Below, piece after piece: positions 25,368 to 36,937 of a stretch of DNA of 64,000 nucleotides; the stretch's first letter is position 1; the number at the start of each line of letters is the position of its first letter. The stretch is from Rotaria sp. Silwood1 (taxonomy: Eukaryota > Rotifera > Eurotatoria > Philodinida > Philodinidae): positions 36,963 to 100,962 of the forward strand of contig CAJNOP010000656.1 of NCBI GenBank assembly GCA_905250075.1. The letters run 5' to 3'. The notes below the pieces were generated by a model. It searched no databases and was not told the origin of the DNA. It saw nothing but the letters and a program-made list of their open reading frames with translations. The position numbers and the translations under genes were made by a program.

Positions 25368-27527
25368 TTACATTTTGTTTTTTACATCCTGTGCGCTTTC
25401 TTTATACAATTGAAGATGTGGATGATTCGCAGGTAATGAAAGTCGTGCGATTTCAACGGCACGTTCATAAAATTGACTTGCCTTCGAGTATTCTCCTAAG
25501 TCTTTGTACACCGAACCGTAGTTGTGATACGAAACAGCCAAATGCGGATGATTCTGAGGCAGAGCTTTTTCGAATATTCTATGTGCTTTGTCGTGAAACT
25601 GAAGTGCTTTCGAATAATCATCCATGTTGCGATACATTTGGCCAATACTACCGTAGGAAATAGCCATGTTTGGATGATTCGGAGGCAGAGTATTTTCTCT
25701 TATTTTAAGTGCTTTGTCGTAAAATTCAAGTGCTTTCGAGTAGTTGCCCATGTTATTATACGCTCCACCGATGTTGTTGTAGGAAGTAGCCAAAACGGGA
25801 TGATTCGGAGGCAGAGTTTTTTCTCTTATTTTAAGTGCTTTTTCGTGAAATTGAAGTGCTTTCGAGTGGTCACCTAATCTGTAATACAATGCACCGATGT
25901 TGTCATAGGTTTCAGCCTTATCGGGATGATATGGAGGAAGAGATTTTTCTCTTATTTTAAGCGCTTTCTCATAAAACTCAAGTGCTTTCGAATAGTCACC
26001 CATTTTGTTATATGTGACACCGATGTCGTTGTACGTTTCCGCTAATGACGGATCATCTCCTGGGCGAGTTTTACGATTGATTTCAAGACACTTTTCGTAA
26101 AATGAAACTGCTTCTTTGTATTGTCCTTGCTGTGATTTTGTGATTCCAAGCCTATGATAGGTAAATGCTTTATCATCGTTGCTAGACGCGTTCTTCAGTA
26201 ATTCATTGTGGAGTTCTTCAGCTAGATTGAAGTGACCCACATTGAGCATTAGATCGCCCAATCGATGCCATCCTGTGGAACCACGGAGTTCCCCTTTTAT
26301 GCATTGCATAAGGGCAGCCAGTTGTGGATCATTTTTACCCGTAAGAGCCAATTGAACTTCCCATAGACGACTGCTGTTAACTGCCTGCTTGAGATCACCG
26401 ACACGAAAAACTGTGTGCATTGAGAAGAGGATTTCTTTTTCACTTTTAATAGCACTGTATTCGTCGATCAACGCAAATGGAGTAGATGAAGACGAAATTT
26501 TGCCTGGATCAATTGTCATAACGAACAGAACACCCACAATGTCTGTACTTTTGTGCATCGCACGTTCAACAAATTCCATAGCGACCTCTTGTTTTGTACT
26601 AGTCGACAAAAAATTGTTGAATGAAAGAAGTCCACCTTTCGTGTCGACTAAATGCCGAAAGTCTTGTTCGGTAAGTCCCTGACCACGATAAACAATAAAT
26701 TTTTTCATATAAGCACTCGACTGTTCTCTGTGTAGTTTTTCTAATTGTCGATGAAGACTTCGGATGAAGAAGCTCATTTTTGTCATGGCTTCCATGTCTA
26801 GTGATCGTAGGGCGTAGTTGAGCATGCCATAGAGAAAAATTTCACATGTATACCACCAGACTGACGATTTCTGGTGGTATGTACTCTGAAAGTCCTTTAA
26901 TTCTTGTTCCGATATACCTTTGCTACGACAGTAGACGACCAAATCGTTCAGCGACTTAGCGTCGTCTTCATTCATTTCCAATATTATTTCTTTGAATAAT
27001 ACCGAATACATAAAAGATGGTTCCAATTGGTTCAGACTTTCTTGATCAGATGTTGCTTCCATCGTTCGCTTCGGAACAAAGCTCATGGGAATTGCATCGT
27101 GATCACATTCGCGAGTGACCTTTTTTAAAGAATCACATATGGGCTTGATTGAGGTGAAAACACCTTCAATCTTTGACCACTTTGTTGCCCATGCTTCGTA
27201 TCTTGCTTTATTGCTACAAAAGATGTAAACTGCATCCACTTGTGGCAAACCATGAATTTCTGGAATGAGTTGCTGTCCTAATGCTCCAGATGAGATGACG
27301 AAAGCTTTCTCGCTATCCATATCATTAAGAAATTTAATGCATTGCGCCGGCGTCGTACAAAGATTGACCTCTCTGACGACACTGCGCAATTCGGCCACTG
27401 TGTTTGCACAATCTTCATTGTTTTCGTCGATACTGCCATCGACCCAGATCAGCGAGTAATTTTGAAGACAACTTTGTTTTGGTCGGCTAACAACAACTGA
27501 GGATCTTGCAGGTGCAGCAACACTCAT
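25368..27527 (-). CDS. Arginine-type mono-ADP-ribosyltransferase with C-terminal kinesin-light-chain-type TPRs (719 aa)
   Basis: An intronless frame of 719 codons, markedly less AT-rich than its neighbours. Residues about 20-145 form an alpha/beta domain (LIWVDGS, AVYIFCSNKARY) that I cannot name. Residues about 215-390 contain an ADP-ribosyltransferase with the R-S-EXE triad: R281 in VYRGQGL, S308-T309-S310 in NNFLSTST, and E363-K-E365 in KSEKEILF. The EXE form is typical of enzymes that transfer ADP-ribose from NAD to arginine. Residues about 455-705 hold some six 42-residue TPRs of kinesin-light-chain type (GDYSKALEFYEKALKIREK, LPPNHP), likely protein-binding. All key residues are present, so the enzyme looks active. 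Such ART-TPR fusions are common in bdelloids. Its target is unknown. Confidence 0.9.
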   Translation of the reverse strand: MSVAAPARSSVVVSRPKQSCLQNYSLIWVDGSIDENNEDCANTVAELRSVVREVNLCTTPAQCIKFLNDMDSEKAFVISSGALGQQLIPEIHGLPQVDAVYIFCSNKARYEAWATKWSKIEGVFTSIKPICDSLKKVTRECDHDAIPMSFVPKRTMEATSDQESLNQLEPSFMYSVLFKEIILEMNEDDAKSLNDLVVYCRSKGISEQELKDFQSTYHQKSSVWWYTCEIFLYGMLNYALRSLDMEAMTKMSFFIRSLHRQLEKLHREQSSAYMKKFIVYRGQGLTEQDFRHLVDTKGGLLSFNNFLSTSTKQEVAMEFVERAMHKSTDIVGVLFVMTIDPGKISSSSTPFALIDEYSAIKSEKEILFSMHTVFRVGDLKQAVNSSRLWEVQLALTGKNDPQLAALMQCIKGELRGSTGWHRLGDLMLNVGHFNLAEELHNELLKNASSNDDKAFTYHRLGITKSQQGQYKEAVSFYEKCLEINRKTRPGDDPSLAETYNDIGVTYNKMGDYSKALEFYEKALKIREKSLPPYHPDKAETYDNIGALYYRLGDHSKALQFHEKALKIREKTLPPNHPVLATSYNNIGGAYNNMGNYSKALEFYDKALKIRENTLPPNHPNMAISYGSIGQMYRNMDDYSKALQFHDKAHRIFEKALPQNHPHLAVSYHNYGSVYKDLGEYSKASQFYERAVEIARLSLPANHPHLQLYKESAQDVKNKM

Positions 27528-30500
27528 GGCTGATTCGGAAATATGTTGCTTGGATTTTTTTCTCCACTTAAATTGTACACGAAATATGGCTTATTAATTC
27601 AAGACGATGAAAAATTGCTTGTTGTTTATACAGAGATCACCTTTTGTATTTACACAATCGATGCCCGCTGTTTTTTTTTCTAGATTTTTCTACGACGTCA
27701 AATATGGATGTTTGTTTCTCGTTGATACTCAACAACAAAATCCACCTAGTTTCAATTGAAAATATGGTTGTCAACAAGAAGCGAAAGAGAAAAAAACCAA
27801 AAGCATCAGTTTTTTTTCATGGCTATTCTTTTCAACTTTTATTTGCTCTTCTTCTGCACAATCGCTTGAATGTCAATCCATTGGAGACACTTTTTCTCAT
27901 TCACCAATGACTTTTTTCTTTGATTCTTTAGAACAACTTTTTTCTTTCTTGTAAGAAGGAAAAAAAGCAACAAAGACATCGTCAGTTCGATATTTTTATT
28001 ATGATTGCAACGAGCATTCTGACAATGTGAACGAAACAACAAGAAAAGTAAATTTAACCTTGATTGAAGCAACAGTCAAGTAACAAGTTTTATCTTTGTC
28101 AAATATACTGCATATAATTAACTGATGATTCGAACAGAATAGAACTGTTCGTATCGTGTTTAACCCTTAGCAATATTTACTGCACTCTGCGGTTACTGGA
28201 GCGATGGCGAGTTGTCTAAATGGAGTCGGATATATAGCAAGCAAAACAAAGTTTCATCTCATAATTGCATTTATCAACTTTAGTCGTGTCATGTACTAAA
28301 TAGTTCTAAGTTGAATTTGAGCCAATATTCAAAATAAAATTAGACTTTGTTTTGGGCAAGAGTGTGCGTGAACGAGAGTCCATCAGTCAAAATCACACCC
28401 TTTTTAATTTAGAAGTCACAAAAAAGACTTTATCACTGTAACACATGCTGCATCTCTTTGCAAAAATTAGAAGTTTGTCTCTCAAAAAAAAAAAAACAAT
28501 TTGGCTGTAACGTTCAATGCATGATTCTTTTGGGTTTCTTCTGAAAATGCCATTATGACAAATATGAAAGATCAACAAAAAATTACATTAACAACGAACA
28601 AACCAACGAAACAAACACACAAACTGATGATTTTTTACCACTATTGCCACCGTTTTCTCTTTTTTCGTTTGTGTCTGTAGAGTCAGTGGCAATGTGAAAG
28701 TATTGTATGTAAACAAAGGAGTGCTGCAGAAACATTATATTGTATTTGTTTTTCCTGTGTTTCGTTTGATGTGTTTGCATCTCATCAAAAGCTTTTTGTT
28801 ACTCTGTTGACGAGTTTCCATCAATAAAAATACATTAAAATCAATTCAATACTGTTCATTACATTACATTGACTTCGTCTCTCTCCTGCTTATGGATTTG
28901 AAAAGCATCTAATATTGCAATAATCTATAGACTAAATATGATTAACATCATTTTAACAGATCATTAAAATCGAACGAATACTGAAGAATTAGTTTTCTAT
29001 AGTTTTCATTTTTCTCTTGGTTTGATGAGAACATTTTAAAATTTTTTTCAGGTATTTTCGTAGTTTGCAAACATATTTACATTGTGAAATTGAAGAAAAG
29101 GATAATGTAGAATAGATTGCTAAGAAATGAAGAAGAGATATTTCCGAAACTTGAACTTGGAATAGATAAAGTTTAAAACTCTAGTACTATTTCTAGTTGG
29201 CAACTACATTGACGATGATGATGCTGATTCGCTTGTATCTCTTAAGGAATATGACAGAGATGCTTCATAGTTCAATCGACATATGCTTTCACTCGGGTAC
29301 GTCAGTAGAGTCAGATCTCAAATCGTAGCTCATGGGCGATAAGTATCTATTACTTAGTTTACGTAAACTAAAAAAGTATAGTCGATGATCATTCAGGCAT
29401 CAAGAAAACCGAAGTGAGGAATAATATAGTATTCATTATTTTGATAAACATTCGCAGACAATAAGATACCAACATGGGGTGTTACCACACAAATAGAGCA
29501 TTGATATGCGAAATTTAAGATCGCTTCGAAGCAAAAGACTCTAAAAACTGGAAGACATTATGGAATATCATTTGGTATTGGTACAACATCGTCTACTAAT
29601 ATAAGTGAATACTATCTAAAACATCATTTTGAAATGAGAGATGATCGCTCTCTTCTACGAAAAAGATCCTCATATACTATTGAAGCTTGTAAAGCTCTGA
29701 AAATAATCCTAGACAATAATGTTGTTGAGAAGATCAAGTGCGTCGTAAAATCAATGCACAAGAAATATAACTATTGACAATTTCCAAGAATCATAGTTTG
29801 ACGATATTAAGTAGATACCATTGTGCAACGTAAGATTCTTTACAAAAAAATCTTGTAATCTATTTATGCCTGCTAGACAGAAAATTAATATTTAATACAA
29901 AAGAAAGTCAAATACATGTCAAAGCTTGCTTATTAACAAAGAACTATAGCAATAGCTTGAATCTCTTATAAACAAAGAGTAACAAAACGTGGTACAAGAA
30001 TGACGACAACTAGGAAAGTATTTAATTTATTTACGCAAGATTTATATAGAGAATAGTTTGCGCTTCAGTTTCACTGATTAAAATATCGGACTGTGTCAAA
30101 TGAAATCTTAGAGATTCGGTTGTCAGTAACAAAGAACCTCAACGACAAATTACATACCCGATATTCACTGCCTTCTATTTTTCTTTTCTAGACTTTTCTA
30201 CAACATCAAATGTGAGTTTCAATTGAAGAGCAGAAATCTAAACACCAAGCGAGAAAGAAAAACTCAACACCGTCGTTTATTTCATTGTTATTCTTTCCAA
30301 CTTTCGTTTGCTTTTCATCGGTACAATGTTTGAAGTGTCATTATGCTGAATACGTTTGTCACATGGACTTCTCATTTTGCCTCTTTCTGGAAAGAATGAG
30401 AAAAACATCATCAATTCCATTGTTTTTCTTCTACTTTTGTTGGGCATGCTGATAATATGAATGAAGAAAAATCGAAAGATATTTTACTTGCCAAATATAT

Positions 30501-32149
30501 TACTACTATAATTAACATAGATTTAAATGAAAAATAACTGTCCATATCATGCTCTAGCGTCAAAAGTATGCATCTCGCGTCATAATTGGTGAATCTATTT
30601 TTTATTCACTTAATTTTTCTCTTATCTTGCTTTTAAATGTTAGTAAGGTTCGCACTACGGTTATATTTTCATTGTTGCTCTAGCTAAAAATAGTTTATTG
30701 TTGAATTATCAAGTGTAAGTTTTACTATGATAACTTTTTTTAAGATTGATTCTGACTTTGATCAGCTGATTGACAGACATTTTAGTTACTTGATTTACAA
30801 TTACAACTAAAAATCCTCAATCCCAGTAACATGTAAGCATCTCTCGGAAAATGTAGCCTACAGTGAATAGTAAGAATGAATGCTCGTAATTCATGAGATC
30901 TCGTTTTTTTTCCGACATATCGATACTTGTGCTTCACATTGCATGTCGTATTCGAGGAAAACTCGAACTACGCATTTCAAGAACGGTACATCATCTTATG
31001 CACATTGAAACGACATTCTAGAGGTTAAGATCTATGTATGGGTAAATTTTGTCCGTTTTTTTTTTCTGTGTGATATATCGTTTGCCCAAAGTAAAATCCG
31101 GATATGATTAATATTTTATGGATTTTGTATAATAAATCAAATAGATAATTAAATCATCATTTAGTAAAGCTCTTTAAAAACCTATCGATAGACGTTGATA
31201 GAGTCCTTCTAATAGTGAATCGTATTACGGATACCTTTCGTTTATCCTGGCTTCAATCAATTGAGTACTCTAAAGCATAAAAACATTTCAGAGAAAGGCA
31301 ATTCATCATAAATAATAGAAAAAAAGATATTTTTTTTTTCCAAGCTCGAGATTCATACTTCGCACCGCGTTTCGTACAGATATTTTTTGATGGATAAAAA
31401 ACAAAAAAGAAGATAGTCTTTTCATCTAACACAGAATTTCTCTATTCAACCTACCGGCAACTGTGAACATGTAATCACGGTCCACCGCTAAAACGAACCT
31501 GGTATGTGTAGCACACGTTGTTATTGTACCGCCCTGGATGTATTAATTAATAAGTTCTTCATTATTTTCTGATGTCTACAAGGATTCTGCATCTTTCTGT
31601 GGCACTCTGATTATACTTGTGTATGATAGACTATGACGACGACATTTGTTCTTGACTGTCCTTATTTCTTAAGTTTGATGGTAAATACTAAGTCAACAAA
31701 TGTCTGTTAGACTTATTCGATTCTTTCGGGTCATCCTACCATAAGCATTGACAGATATTATTAGAAACTGAATTACTATAGTAGCTACTTTTTTTTTGTA
31801 ACTTGATTTGCGTTCTTCAGATTTTAGTATTTCAAATGATAGAAATTTTATTTCAATTTGTTGAGAATAAATTTTCGAAAAATTGTTCTAGAAATCTTTC
31901 TATTAAATGTTAAAACGATCATATATACGATTTCCATTTTTTCTGTCTTATTTGCATGCCATAACTGAAGTATAAATAAACAAACAAAAAAAAAAACAAT
32001 AGACTGACTGACAAACAGATTTTTTTGTGTTTTTTATTAACACATAATGACAAATAAAAAGAAAGATAACTATATGTTTATTTAAGATGTCTATGAAGAA
32101 AAAATAATAATAATAATGCTGAATAATAAAAACTATATGTTTATATTAT
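27528..32149. other. 4.6-kb intergenic region with a duplicated upstream flank
   Basis: The first about 600 bases are the 5' flank of the ADP-ribosyltransferase gene. A diverged copy of about 27640-28200 recurs at about 30150-30600. The remainder (28.3-30.1 and 30.6-32.1 kb) shows only scattered open stretches, such as 29560-29700 (plus), without start, stop or splice support. ORFs at 27644-28780 are chance readings. Confidence 0.5.
30150..30600. repeat. Diverged copy of the 5' flank of the ADP-ribosyltransferase gene
   Basis: Collinear matches to 27640-28200: CTAGA(C/T)TTTTCTAC.AC at 30188 versus 27680, AGTTTCAATTGAA at 30214 versus 27739, and TATTCTTT.CAACTTT near 30290 versus 27825. GAAAAA..CATC.TCA and GCAT.CTGA.AA.. 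follow in order. Spacing is kept apart from small indels (one of about 45 bases). The coding part did not come with it, or is no longer recognisable to the left. Confidence 0.65.
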
Positions 32150-32734
32150 TTAACTTCGTGGTAAACCATGTTTTTTAACCAAAGCTAAAGCTTTACGATC
32201 GAATTCAGCTTTATTTGATGTATATTCACTGGCAATTTCTATAATAAAGTAAACATATATATATATATGTAAGAAAACAAAAGAAATCATACCAGCATTA
32301 AGTGCATGATCAATTTTAGGATTATCAATAAGTTCAACAACAGCTTTAACAACATCAACTAATGGTGTTGTTGGTTTCCATGTTTCATTTGAATTAAGTA
32401 AATCAACACATATTTTACCTTGTTCATCAACATTAGGATGATAAATACTTGTTATAAAACGAACTTCAGGTGGTTTAAATGGAAATTCAGCTGGTAATTT
32501 TATTTCAATTTGATAAGCAGCTTGATTATAAATATTTGATGTTGGTAAAATTCGACCAAGAATAATATTATGTGTTGAATTACTTGCACCTCCTCGAGAT
32601 CCTCCAGTTGTATCATCTACAGGTGATTTATCAAGAAGAAATTTAACGGATGATGAATCATTATTTGTTGATAATGCTTTAAGTTTTGTTATTTCAGTTA
32701 ATAAACGCTTATTTGCACCACTTGATGCTGACAT
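32150..32734 (-). CDS. Ubiquitin-conjugating enzyme E2, gene 1 (176 aa)
   Basis: Exons 32734-32293 and 32238-32150. The 54-base intron is open in frame but has GTATGA/TTATAG sites and encodes only hydrophobic low-complexity residues, so it is removed here. The UBC fold is clear: FPFKPPEVRF, HPN at 99-101 and the thioester cysteine C109 in GKICVDLL, then TWKPTTPLVDVVKAV. The C terminus (EIASEYTSNKAEFDRKALAL) recalls the UBE2L3 group. It should take ubiquitin (or a ubiquitin-like protein) from E1 and pass it to a substrate or E3. An acidic/Gly-Ser insert lies at about 39-54. The gene is head-to-head with neuroguidin, 548 bases apart. A TATTTTAG site ending at 32761 precedes the ATG by 26 bases. 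Confidence 0.9.
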   Translation of the reverse strand: MSASSGANKRLLTEITKLKALSTNNDSSSVKFLLDKSPVDDTTGGSRGGASNSTHNIILGRILPTSNIYNQAAYQIEIKLPAEFPFKPPEVRFITSIYHPNVDEQGKICVDLLNSNETWKPTTPLVDVVKAVVELIDNPKIDHALNAGMISFVFLHIYIYVYFIIEIASEYTSNKAEFDRKALALVKKHGLPRS

Positions 32735-33282
32735 TTTTTTTTAATTTCAAAAATGATAATCTAAAATATATGAACAATTTATCATTTTCTAAATCACTAT
32801 GTTAATAATCGAAATAACAAATTCAAATAAAGAATTTCTTTTTTTTTTTGAATAATTGCGTAATTATTCAAAAATACTTTAAAAAAAATTAATAATATAA
32901 AACTAAGATTGATTAATTAAATCCAAGTATGATTTTGTTTTTTTCCTATATAACATATTCAGAGTAATTACTAGATAAATTAGAAATAGAAACTGATATA
33001 CATACGAATAAATAAAACAACTACATATCAATAAAGAGAAATTTTTGTCGAGTTATTTTTTTTCTTCTGTCTCTGACTAATAATGATGATTATTTTCAAA
33101 AAAAAAACAAAACCCAATAAAGAATAAATGTTATCAACCAATCATAAACATCAAAAAAAATCTATATGTACTAAAATAAAGTCGCCACATTCATATTATT
33201 TTATTTATTTAATGTGGCGCATCAATCGTATTATAAAACATAAAATATTCAATTGAAAGTTTTTTTTTCTTTAAGATTAATT
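32735..33282. promoter_or_regulatory. Divergent promoter region between E2 gene 1 and neuroguidin
   Basis: 548 bases between two start codons pointing away from each other. Both transcripts must start here. Strong 3' splice-like signals lie just before each ATG (TATTTTAG at 32761 on minus; TTTCTTTAAG ending at 33275 on plus). No specific binding site could be named. Confidence 0.6.
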
Positions 33283-34212
33283 ATGACTGATCAAGAAAAT
33301 ATTCGATTACAAACATTAATTAAATATAAAGAACTTAATGAACAATTACGTGAATTTCTTAAATATATTCTTTTATTTGAAAAATCTTCATCATTAAATG
33401 AACAAATTAATATAAATATAAATGATAATGGTGGTATATCATTATTATCAATAAAAAATGATTTACTTCTACAATATATAATTAATCTTATTGCTGTTAT
33501 GTATCGTCGTTCAATACCAAATCAATCATTAAATTCATTATCAACACGTACAATTATATTACGTCTTTGTGAAATTCGTACATTTATTGAAAAAATTCAT
33601 CCTATTGAACAAAAATTACAATATCAAATGGATAAATTACTTAAGAATAATATTGATCAACAACTTAATTATCATCCTAATATTAATAATTTCGATGAAG
33701 AAATAAATATTGATAATAAACATAAAGAAGAAGAAAAACAAAAATTAAAAATTTATCGACCACCAAAACTTATACCAATGGAATATAATGATGATAAAAA
33801 TGAAAAAGAAACAATTAATAATAAACGTCTTGAATATCTTAAACGACGTGCTTATCATTCAGATATTTTAGATGATTATAAAAATAAATATTCTGATGCA
33901 CCAGAAGAAATTTATAATAGTGAACGTAGTCGTTTATTACAACAAAATCGTTTATATAAAGAAAAAATTACTTATGAAGAAGAATATTTAAAACGTTTAC
34001 CACAAACAAAACGTGAACGTTTACAATTACAAAAATCAATAATAAATAATGATAATGATATTATAAATCATATACATGATGCTAATATATTATTTGATGA
34101 TAATTTAAATAATTTAACAAAAAAGAAGAAAAGTAAACTATCAAGACGAACAAAAAAACGTATGGAAAAGAAAAAAACAAAATCAATTAAACGACTTAAA
34201 TCAAGAAAATAA
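33283..34212 (+). CDS. NGDN: Neuroguidin (Sas10/Utp3/C1D family), 309 aa
   Basis: An intronless frame; the ATG at 33283 gives MTDQENIRLQ. The N-terminal helical part (about 10-120) fits the Sas10/Utp3 domain. The C-terminal half carries the neuroguidin/Lcp5 signature: YRPPKLIPMEY (158-168), EYLKRRA, YSDAPEEIY (about 203-211), then ITYEEEYLKRLPQTKRER. The tail is lysine/arginine-rich (TKKRMEKKKTKSIKRLKSRK), as in the human protein. Known role of the family: small-subunit processome, early 18S rRNA processing in the nucleolus; the vertebrate protein also acts in translational control. A strong 3' splice-like site (TTTCTTTAAG, ending at 33275) lies seven bases before the ATG, suggesting a trans-spliced leader or a 5' UTR intron. 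Confidence 0.92.
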   Translation: MTDQENIRLQTLIKYKELNEQLREFLKYILLFEKSSSLNEQINININDNGGISLLSIKNDLLLQYIINLIAVMYRRSIPNQSLNSLSTRTIILRLCEIRTFIEKIHPIEQKLQYQMDKLLKNNIDQQLNYHPNINNFDEEINIDNKHKEEEKQKLKIYRPPKLIPMEYNDDKNEKETINNKRLEYLKRRAYHSDILDDYKNKYSDAPEEIYNSERSRLLQQNRLYKEKITYEEEYLKRLPQTKRERLQLQKSIINNDNDIINHIHDANILFDDNLNNLTKKKKSKLSRRTKKRMEKKKTKSIKRLKSRK

Positions 34213-34903
34213 ATTTGTTTCTTTTTGTTTTCTTTATTGTTAAATGAAATGAATTTGATCATTTCATTCGTTGTTTTTATTTACAAAAATAAAAACCATA
34301 GAAAAAAAGAAATTTTATTATTGTTTTATCGAATGCATCTACTGCCGAAAAACATTGAAATAAAGATTAATGAGTAGATTTTCATAACAACATACTAAAA
34401 TCTTCTAACATTTTTTCTAACTAGTTTGAATATTCTAATTTTTAGTGTTTATTAAAGAACATAAAGTTAAAATATGACAAACATAGAAAAGTATGAACTA
34501 ATTAAAATCTAGGATAATGTATTCGAAAGCATACTGAATCACAGACCTCGCAGTGATCCTAATTTTTGATGCTTTTCGACACTAAGTAATTTTGATCTAG
34601 TCTCATTTGAGGCGTTTTAGAAATTTTGCCTTGAACTTATGCAGATACTTTTTTTTTCAATGATTCCGTTGTTCATCTTGTTTGAGGAATAGATAAAGTT
34701 TTTTATGAACTAAAAAATGTCATTGAATATATGGAAAAATTCATTTTTTTTATCAAATGATTCCTACAAAATTTCGTGTCATGATTTAGTAAGAAAGAAT
34801 AAACAAACACAAATTAGTTAGGTCTGAAAGTTGAGAGTCTGATGAATCATCAAATCTCATTGTTGGACGGCTATAAACGAATTTCACAAGGGAGCTTCTC
34901 CAC

Positions 34904-35045
34904 TCTCTAAAAAAAAATTGGATCTTTACGAAACCGAAAAAAAAGGTTTTTCATCTAGATACAAACTCGAAACCCTTTTTGGGAGTTTCGTTCGTCTCTA
35001 CAAAACCTTTTTGGTTTCGTAAAGATCCAATTTTTTTTAGAGAGA
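34904..35045. mobile_element. 142-bp fold-back MITE-like element
   Basis: The ends TCTCTAAAAAAAAATTGG and CCAATTTTTTTTAGAGA are inverted repeats. Pairing continues inward through GATCTTTACGAAACC versus GGTTTCGTAAAGATC, so nearly the whole element is one hairpin. No coding capacity. Confidence 0.8.
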
Positions 35046-35098
35046 AGATGTCCTCTTACTTGACCTGATACTTTCACTATATGTTGGAAGCCTTTGAG

Positions 35099-35580
35099 CT
35101 AGAATAGCCCTAAGTTGGCCACCTGTCTGGACATTTGGGACCGATTTATGACCGTTTTACTGGATTTTGGACTTATGACACGAGGTTCTCTGCAACAGCA
35201 AATAAACCTGATTTCGATCTGAAATTTTGTCTATAAATAAATCTAATGGTCACAAGGATACTCTAAAAGTTTCAGACAAAACGAATGCGTCTTTCAGGAG
35301 ATACTTAATTTTCAAAAGCCGTCCATTTCTCAGAAAAGAGGTTCGCAAAAAACGGAATATTTTGAATACTCAATATCTTAAGGAAAATTCATTTGTTTTG
35401 TCCGAATTTTTTACGGTATCCTAGTGACCCTTAGATTTATACATAGACAAAATTTCAGGTCGAAACTGCATATTTGTTGTTGCAGATAACCTTCTGACGT
35501 CATAAGTCGAGAATCCAGTAAAGCGGTTATAACTCAGCCCGAAAGGCTCAGGCAAGTGAGTCTACTTAGGGTTATTCTAG
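35099..35580. mobile_element. About 480-bp fold-back element
   Basis: The ends CTAGAATAGCCCTAAG (35099) and CTTAGGGTTATTCTAG (to 35580) are inverted repeats. Arms of roughly 210 bases each pair imperfectly, for example GAAATTTTGTCTATAAATAA on the left versus the complement near 35440 on the right. The small ORF 35227-35424 inside is chance. It lies about 50 bases from the previous element, so this spot has been hit twice or the two are parts of one composite insertion. Confidence 0.8.
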
Positions 35581-36802
35581 TCTAGTCCAGCCGACATTGT
35601 TGGAATATCTTGACGATGTATGCTTGAAATTGATGATTTCTGGTGGCATTAGACCTTCTAGGATGAAATGTATTGATTTTACGATTTTCTAACGACGACT
35701 TGGAAATCGTCATAATGTTTCAGCGTTTTTGTTTTGTCATTTCGCGCTTTGATTTAATTTTTCTAATGGGAGTTAAGCTAGTTGTTACGTGATTGTTATG
35801 TTTTCGAAACACAGAGGCAATGGGAGAACTGTTTCCTCTTTAAATTGTATGGGGTATCGGTTTTCTGCGAGAGGTGGTACGATTTCCCATTTTAAAGGAT
35901 ATTACCAACTGCTGAAATAGAGCAAAGAATGAATTTCATTTGACATTTCATAATTCCTATTGTGAAATTATATGCATTTTCGATGAATAGTACCTATGTT
36001 TTGAGCATCCTGATTTATTAGGTCAAGTTTTGATTTTTTTTCTTGAAAATTCCTGTCCTGATTCCTGATTTTGCATACTAGACCACTGCGACCCTTGGAA
36101 AGATTAAATCAATATGTATAGCAGACTAATATGATAGTTCAAACGACGACAAGAAGAATAAAAATAAATTTGTCGCTTCTCAAAGCATTGATTGTATGAA
36201 AGATGTATCTAACAATAGAAATAAGTTAATTTTTTTTTACTATAACGACATTAAATAAATCTAATAAACTGATAGTGCGTATCATACATCTATAATAGAC
36301 AGACCTTGTGAATTTCACACTTTAACTCCTCCTGAAGCAGTACTGACAAAGTTTTCAAATAGAACTTGTATTTGATGCTAAATTATTCATACGAAGAGAC
36401 CTATGAAGTTATGCTTTTTTTTCAAGTCTGATTGACGATATTATGTAATTTAAGGTCTCATAAAGATGATGAAAATACGTCTAATGACGAAGAAAGACCT
36501 GCATCTGTGTATGTTTCAGATATAGAAGAATATTTTCTAAAAATTTCATTGATATTGGATTAGTAAAAAAAAAATGGTAGCCACCTTTATTAAAGACGAG
36601 TAATGTTTAGCGTAAAAAAAAAACAATATTTTGCCACAAAACTGGTTGTTCATCAAACTGTATTTTTGCGATTGTTTACAAACTCTTCGATAAAGAAGTT
36701 ATGATCTTAGTTGAATAGTAATTTTTTTTTTATTAAAAATTTTGAAATTTCGATCATTATGTAAAACCAAATAAGCTTTGTGAAGAATGTTCTATCTTCT
36801 AA

Positions 36803-36850
36803 TGGAAGGTTAGTTTAACTGTGATCTCGGTATTTTAGACTAACCTTCCA
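36803..36850. repeat. Short perfect hairpin
   Basis: TGGAAGGTTAGT and ACTAACCTTCCA form a 12-bp stem around a loop of about 24 bases, some 90 bases beyond the stop codon of the minus-strand membrane-protein gene. A 3' end structure is possible but unproven. Confidence 0.6.
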
Positions 36851-36937
36851 GTATTTGATTTTATTTTGTATCTTTATATCAATAAAAATTGTATTGCAAT
36901 TTAGTATTTTGACTTAAAAAATGAAGTTCTATTAATT

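Larger units (their letters stand above)
34213..36937. other. Intergenic region with two fold-back elements
   Basis: Contains the elements at 34904-35045 and 35099-35580. Around 36455-36561 (plus) a short open stretch with an upstream AG (NTSNDEERPASVYVSDIEEY) might be a relic exon, but no partner exon was found. A 12-bp perfect stem lies at 36803-36850. Confidence 0.5.

Noticed and set aside
25340-26682. Several plus-strand ORFs over the TPR gene
   Set aside because: Antisense shadows of the ADP-ribosyltransferase-TPR frame; their periodicity reflects the TPR repeats.
29100-29800. Open plus-strand stretches such as TNISEYYLKHHFEMRDDRS
   Set aside because: Broken by many stops, with no recognisable family; possible transposase debris but unsupported.
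35227-35424. 65-codon ORF
   Set aside because: Lies wholly inside a fold-back element arm and loop.
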